Shown piece by piece: positions 12,339-13,666 of a stretch of DNA of 13,666 bases. Origin of the DNA: VGRW01 sp031396695 (GTDB lineage: Bacteria; Myxococcota_A; UBA9160; SZUA-336). A model generated the notes under the pieces. That model saw only the letters and a list, made by a program, of their open reading frames with translations, did not search any database and had not been told where the DNA came from. The stretch is taken from assembly GCA_031396695.1 (NCBI GenBank), contig JANNLG010000040.1, positions 1-13,666 on the forward strand, in the 5' to 3' direction. The translations under genes were made by a program, and so were the position numbers. How positions within the stretch are numbered: position 1 is the first letter of the stretch; each line of letters starts with the position of its first letter.

Positions 12339-13666
12339 ATGGAGCGCGGGGCCGTGGAGTCGGAGCACTCGAGCTTCGACCTGGCGCGCGAGCGGATCGG
12401 GCTCGTGCTCGCGCCGCTCGCCTTCGCGGCGCTCTGGTTCGCGCCGCTCGGCGTCCCGGACGAGGCGCACCGTCTGGCGGCGATCATGGGCGCAGTCGTC
12501 GTGCTCTGGGTGTCCGAGGCGATCCCGATGGCGATGACCGCGTTCCTCGGCGTGGCGGGCGCGGTCGCACTGGGCGTGGCGCCGGCGACGGTGGCGTTCG
12601 CGCCGTTCGCAGACCCGCTGATCTTCCTGTTCATCGGCACGTTCATGCTCGCGCAGGCGATCTTCTTCCACGGCCTCGACCGGCGCTTCGCGTTCGGAAT
12701 CCTGTCACTTCCCGGTGTCGGCGAGAGTCCGGGCCGCGTACTGGTGGCGTATGCGTGCGTCGCTTGCGCGATCTCGATGTGGATCAGCAACACCGCCACG
12801 GTCGCGATGATGTTCCCGATCGGCGTCTCGCTGCTCGGCGCGCTCGAGACGCGCGCGGGCGCGGACCTACCGGCGCGCTTCGGCACGGCGCTCCTGCTCG
12901 CGAACGCCTTCGGCGCGTCGATCGGCGGCATGGCGACGCCGGTCGGCACACCGCCGAACTTGATCGGGATCGGCTTCATCCGACGCGAGCTCGGCGTCGA
13001 CCTGCCGTTCTTCTCCTGGATGGCGCTCGGCTTGCCGATCGTGGCGCTGCTGCTCGGCTGGGCGCTGTTCGACCTGTCGCGCGCCGGTGTCCCGCGCGGC
13101 GCGCGGCTGGTCGGCGCGGCCGAGCTGGTGCGGCGCGAGCGAGATTCGCTCGGGCCCTGGTCGCGCGGCGAGCGCAACACGCTGTTCGCGTTCGCGGCCA
13201 CGGTCTTCTTCTGGCTGCTGCCCGGCGCGGTGGCGCTGGTCGCCGGCTCCGAATCGCCGGCCTACACCTGGCTCGTCACGCACCTGCCGGAAGGCGTGGT
13301 CGCTCTGCTCGGTGCGGGGCTCTTGTTCGTGCTCCCGACCGACGTGTCGCGCCACGAGTTCACCCTGCCCTGGCGCGAGGCGCTGAAGATCGACTGGTGG
13401 ATCGTGTTCCTCTACGGCGGCGGGATCGCGCTCGGCACGCTCGCGTTCAAGACGGGCCTGGCCGAAGCGCTCGGCCGCTCGCTCACCGACCTGTTCGGCG
13501 TGCAATCCGCGTTCGGCCTGATCGCCCTCTCGACCGCGCTCGCGACGGTCCTCTCCGAGACCACCAGCAACACCGCGTCCGCGAACATGGTCGTGCCGGT
13601 GGTGATCTCGTTCGCGCAGTCGTCCGGCATCGATCCGGTGCTGCCCGCGCTGGCCGCCACGCTGGG
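12339..13666 (+). CDS. DASS/SLC13-type sodium:anion (dicarboxylate or sulfate-like) transporter, 3'-truncated
   Basis: 442 residues are visible before the window ends; the family usually has about 450-600, so little is missing. A short hydrophilic N-terminus leads into many membrane helices (from about residue 20). Both conserved repeat motifs of the family are present: S150-N151-T152 with the following TATVAMMFP, and S410-N411-T412 in ETTSNTASANM. These form the two Na+/substrate clamshell sites of DASS proteins such as VcINDY. GMATPVGTPPNLIG (197-210) is the first-repeat helical hairpin. Such carriers import succinate, malate, citrate or sulfate with Na+; the substrate cannot be fixed from these motifs alone. 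ATG 12339 has a purine-rich stretch before it (12328-12337) at very short spacing; GTG 12354 is an alternative start. The gene diverges from the hybrid kinase. Control by that kinase is possible but unproven. Confidence 0.88.
   Translation, partial: MERGAVESEHSSFDLARERIGLVLAPLAFAALWFAPLGVPDEAHRLAAIMGAVVVLWVSEAIPMAMTAFLGVAGAVALGVAPATVAFAPFADPLIFLFIGTFMLAQAIFFHGLDRRFAFGILSLPGVGESPGRVLVAYACVACAISMWISNTATVAMMFPIGVSLLGALETRAGADLPARFGTALLLANAFGASIGGMATPVGTPPNLIGIGFIRRELGVDLPFFSWMALGLPIVALLLGWALFDLSRAGVPRGARLVGAAELVRRERDSLGPWSRGERNTLFAFAATVFFWLLPGAVALVAGSESPAYTWLVTHLPEGVVALLGAGLLFVLPTDVSRHEFTLPWREALKIDWWIVFLYGGGIALGTLAFKTGLAEALGRSLTDLFGVQSAFGLIALSTALATVLSETTSNTASANMVVPVVISFAQSSGIDPVLPALAATL

Noticed and set aside
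10077..12671. 864-codon open frame on the minus strand running through the kinase gene and beyond
   Set aside because: Only its last 179 codons (from GTG 10616) have family features. The rest is Arg/Ala/His-rich and lies in another frame of the well-supported kinase, a usual effect of GC-rich codons.
12302..13201. 299-codon minus-strand frame opposite the transporter
   Set aside because: Ser/Ala/Arg-rich shadow; the plus strand encodes a clear membrane carrier with both family motifs.

Overview
The window is a dense, GC-rich stretch of bacterial chromosome. It carries eleven protein genes that look intact and two cut by the window edges. Signal peptides, a periplasmic-type c-type cytochrome and a possible outer-membrane protein point to a Gram-negative host. 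GTG and TTG starts, strong G/C at third codon positions, and a pair of small proteins that resemble the myxobacterial TIGR02265/DUF2378 family suggest a lineage near the old Deltaproteobacteria (Myxococcota, Desulfobacterota or Binatota-like). That placement is inference. I saw no tRNA, rRNA, CRISPR array, insertion sequence or phage gene.

Layout. (1) Positions 1-896 hold the 3' part of a CNNM/CorC-type protein with two CBS domains and an EIIA-like PTS domain at its C-terminus. (2) Positions 897-2118 hold a lone secreted or outer-membrane protein of unknown function. It sits between two non-coding stretches, has a more relaxed base composition, a tandem 11-bp repeat before its start and hairpins after it. 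(3) Positions 2119-7298 hold the most distinctive part, two divergent three-gene operons. Leftward are a type II/Prx5 peroxiredoxin, a luciferase-like flavin monooxygenase and a short MaoC-type hydratase. Rightward are a malyl-CoA/beta-methylmalyl-CoA lyase-like enzyme and two different alpha/beta hydrolases. All junctions overlap by 1 or 4 bases, and the two start codons are 72 bases apart with promoter-like elements facing each other. (4) Positions 7370-9513 hold a di-heme c-type cytochrome and, divergently, a short-chain dehydrogenase. (5) Positions 9530-12256 hold a leftward operon: a soluble PAS hybrid histidine kinase followed by two tandem paralogous small proteins. (6) Positions 12339-13666 hold a divergent DASS/SLC13-type transporter that runs off the end.

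How the genes may work together. Region 3 reads as a catabolic module for a CoA-linked or esterified substrate. The flavin monooxygenase would oxygenate it, the hydrolases would open an ester or lactone, the MaoC protein would hydrate an enoyl-CoA, and the lyase would cleave the resulting 3-hydroxyacyl-CoA to glyoxylate, pyruvate or similar plus a smaller acyl-CoA. The peroxiredoxin could remove peroxide leaked by the flavin enzyme. The substrate cannot be read from sequence. The kinase operon looks like a signalling unit in which the two small proteins could be partners of the kinase. The transporter beside it could carry a dicarboxylate or similar anion.
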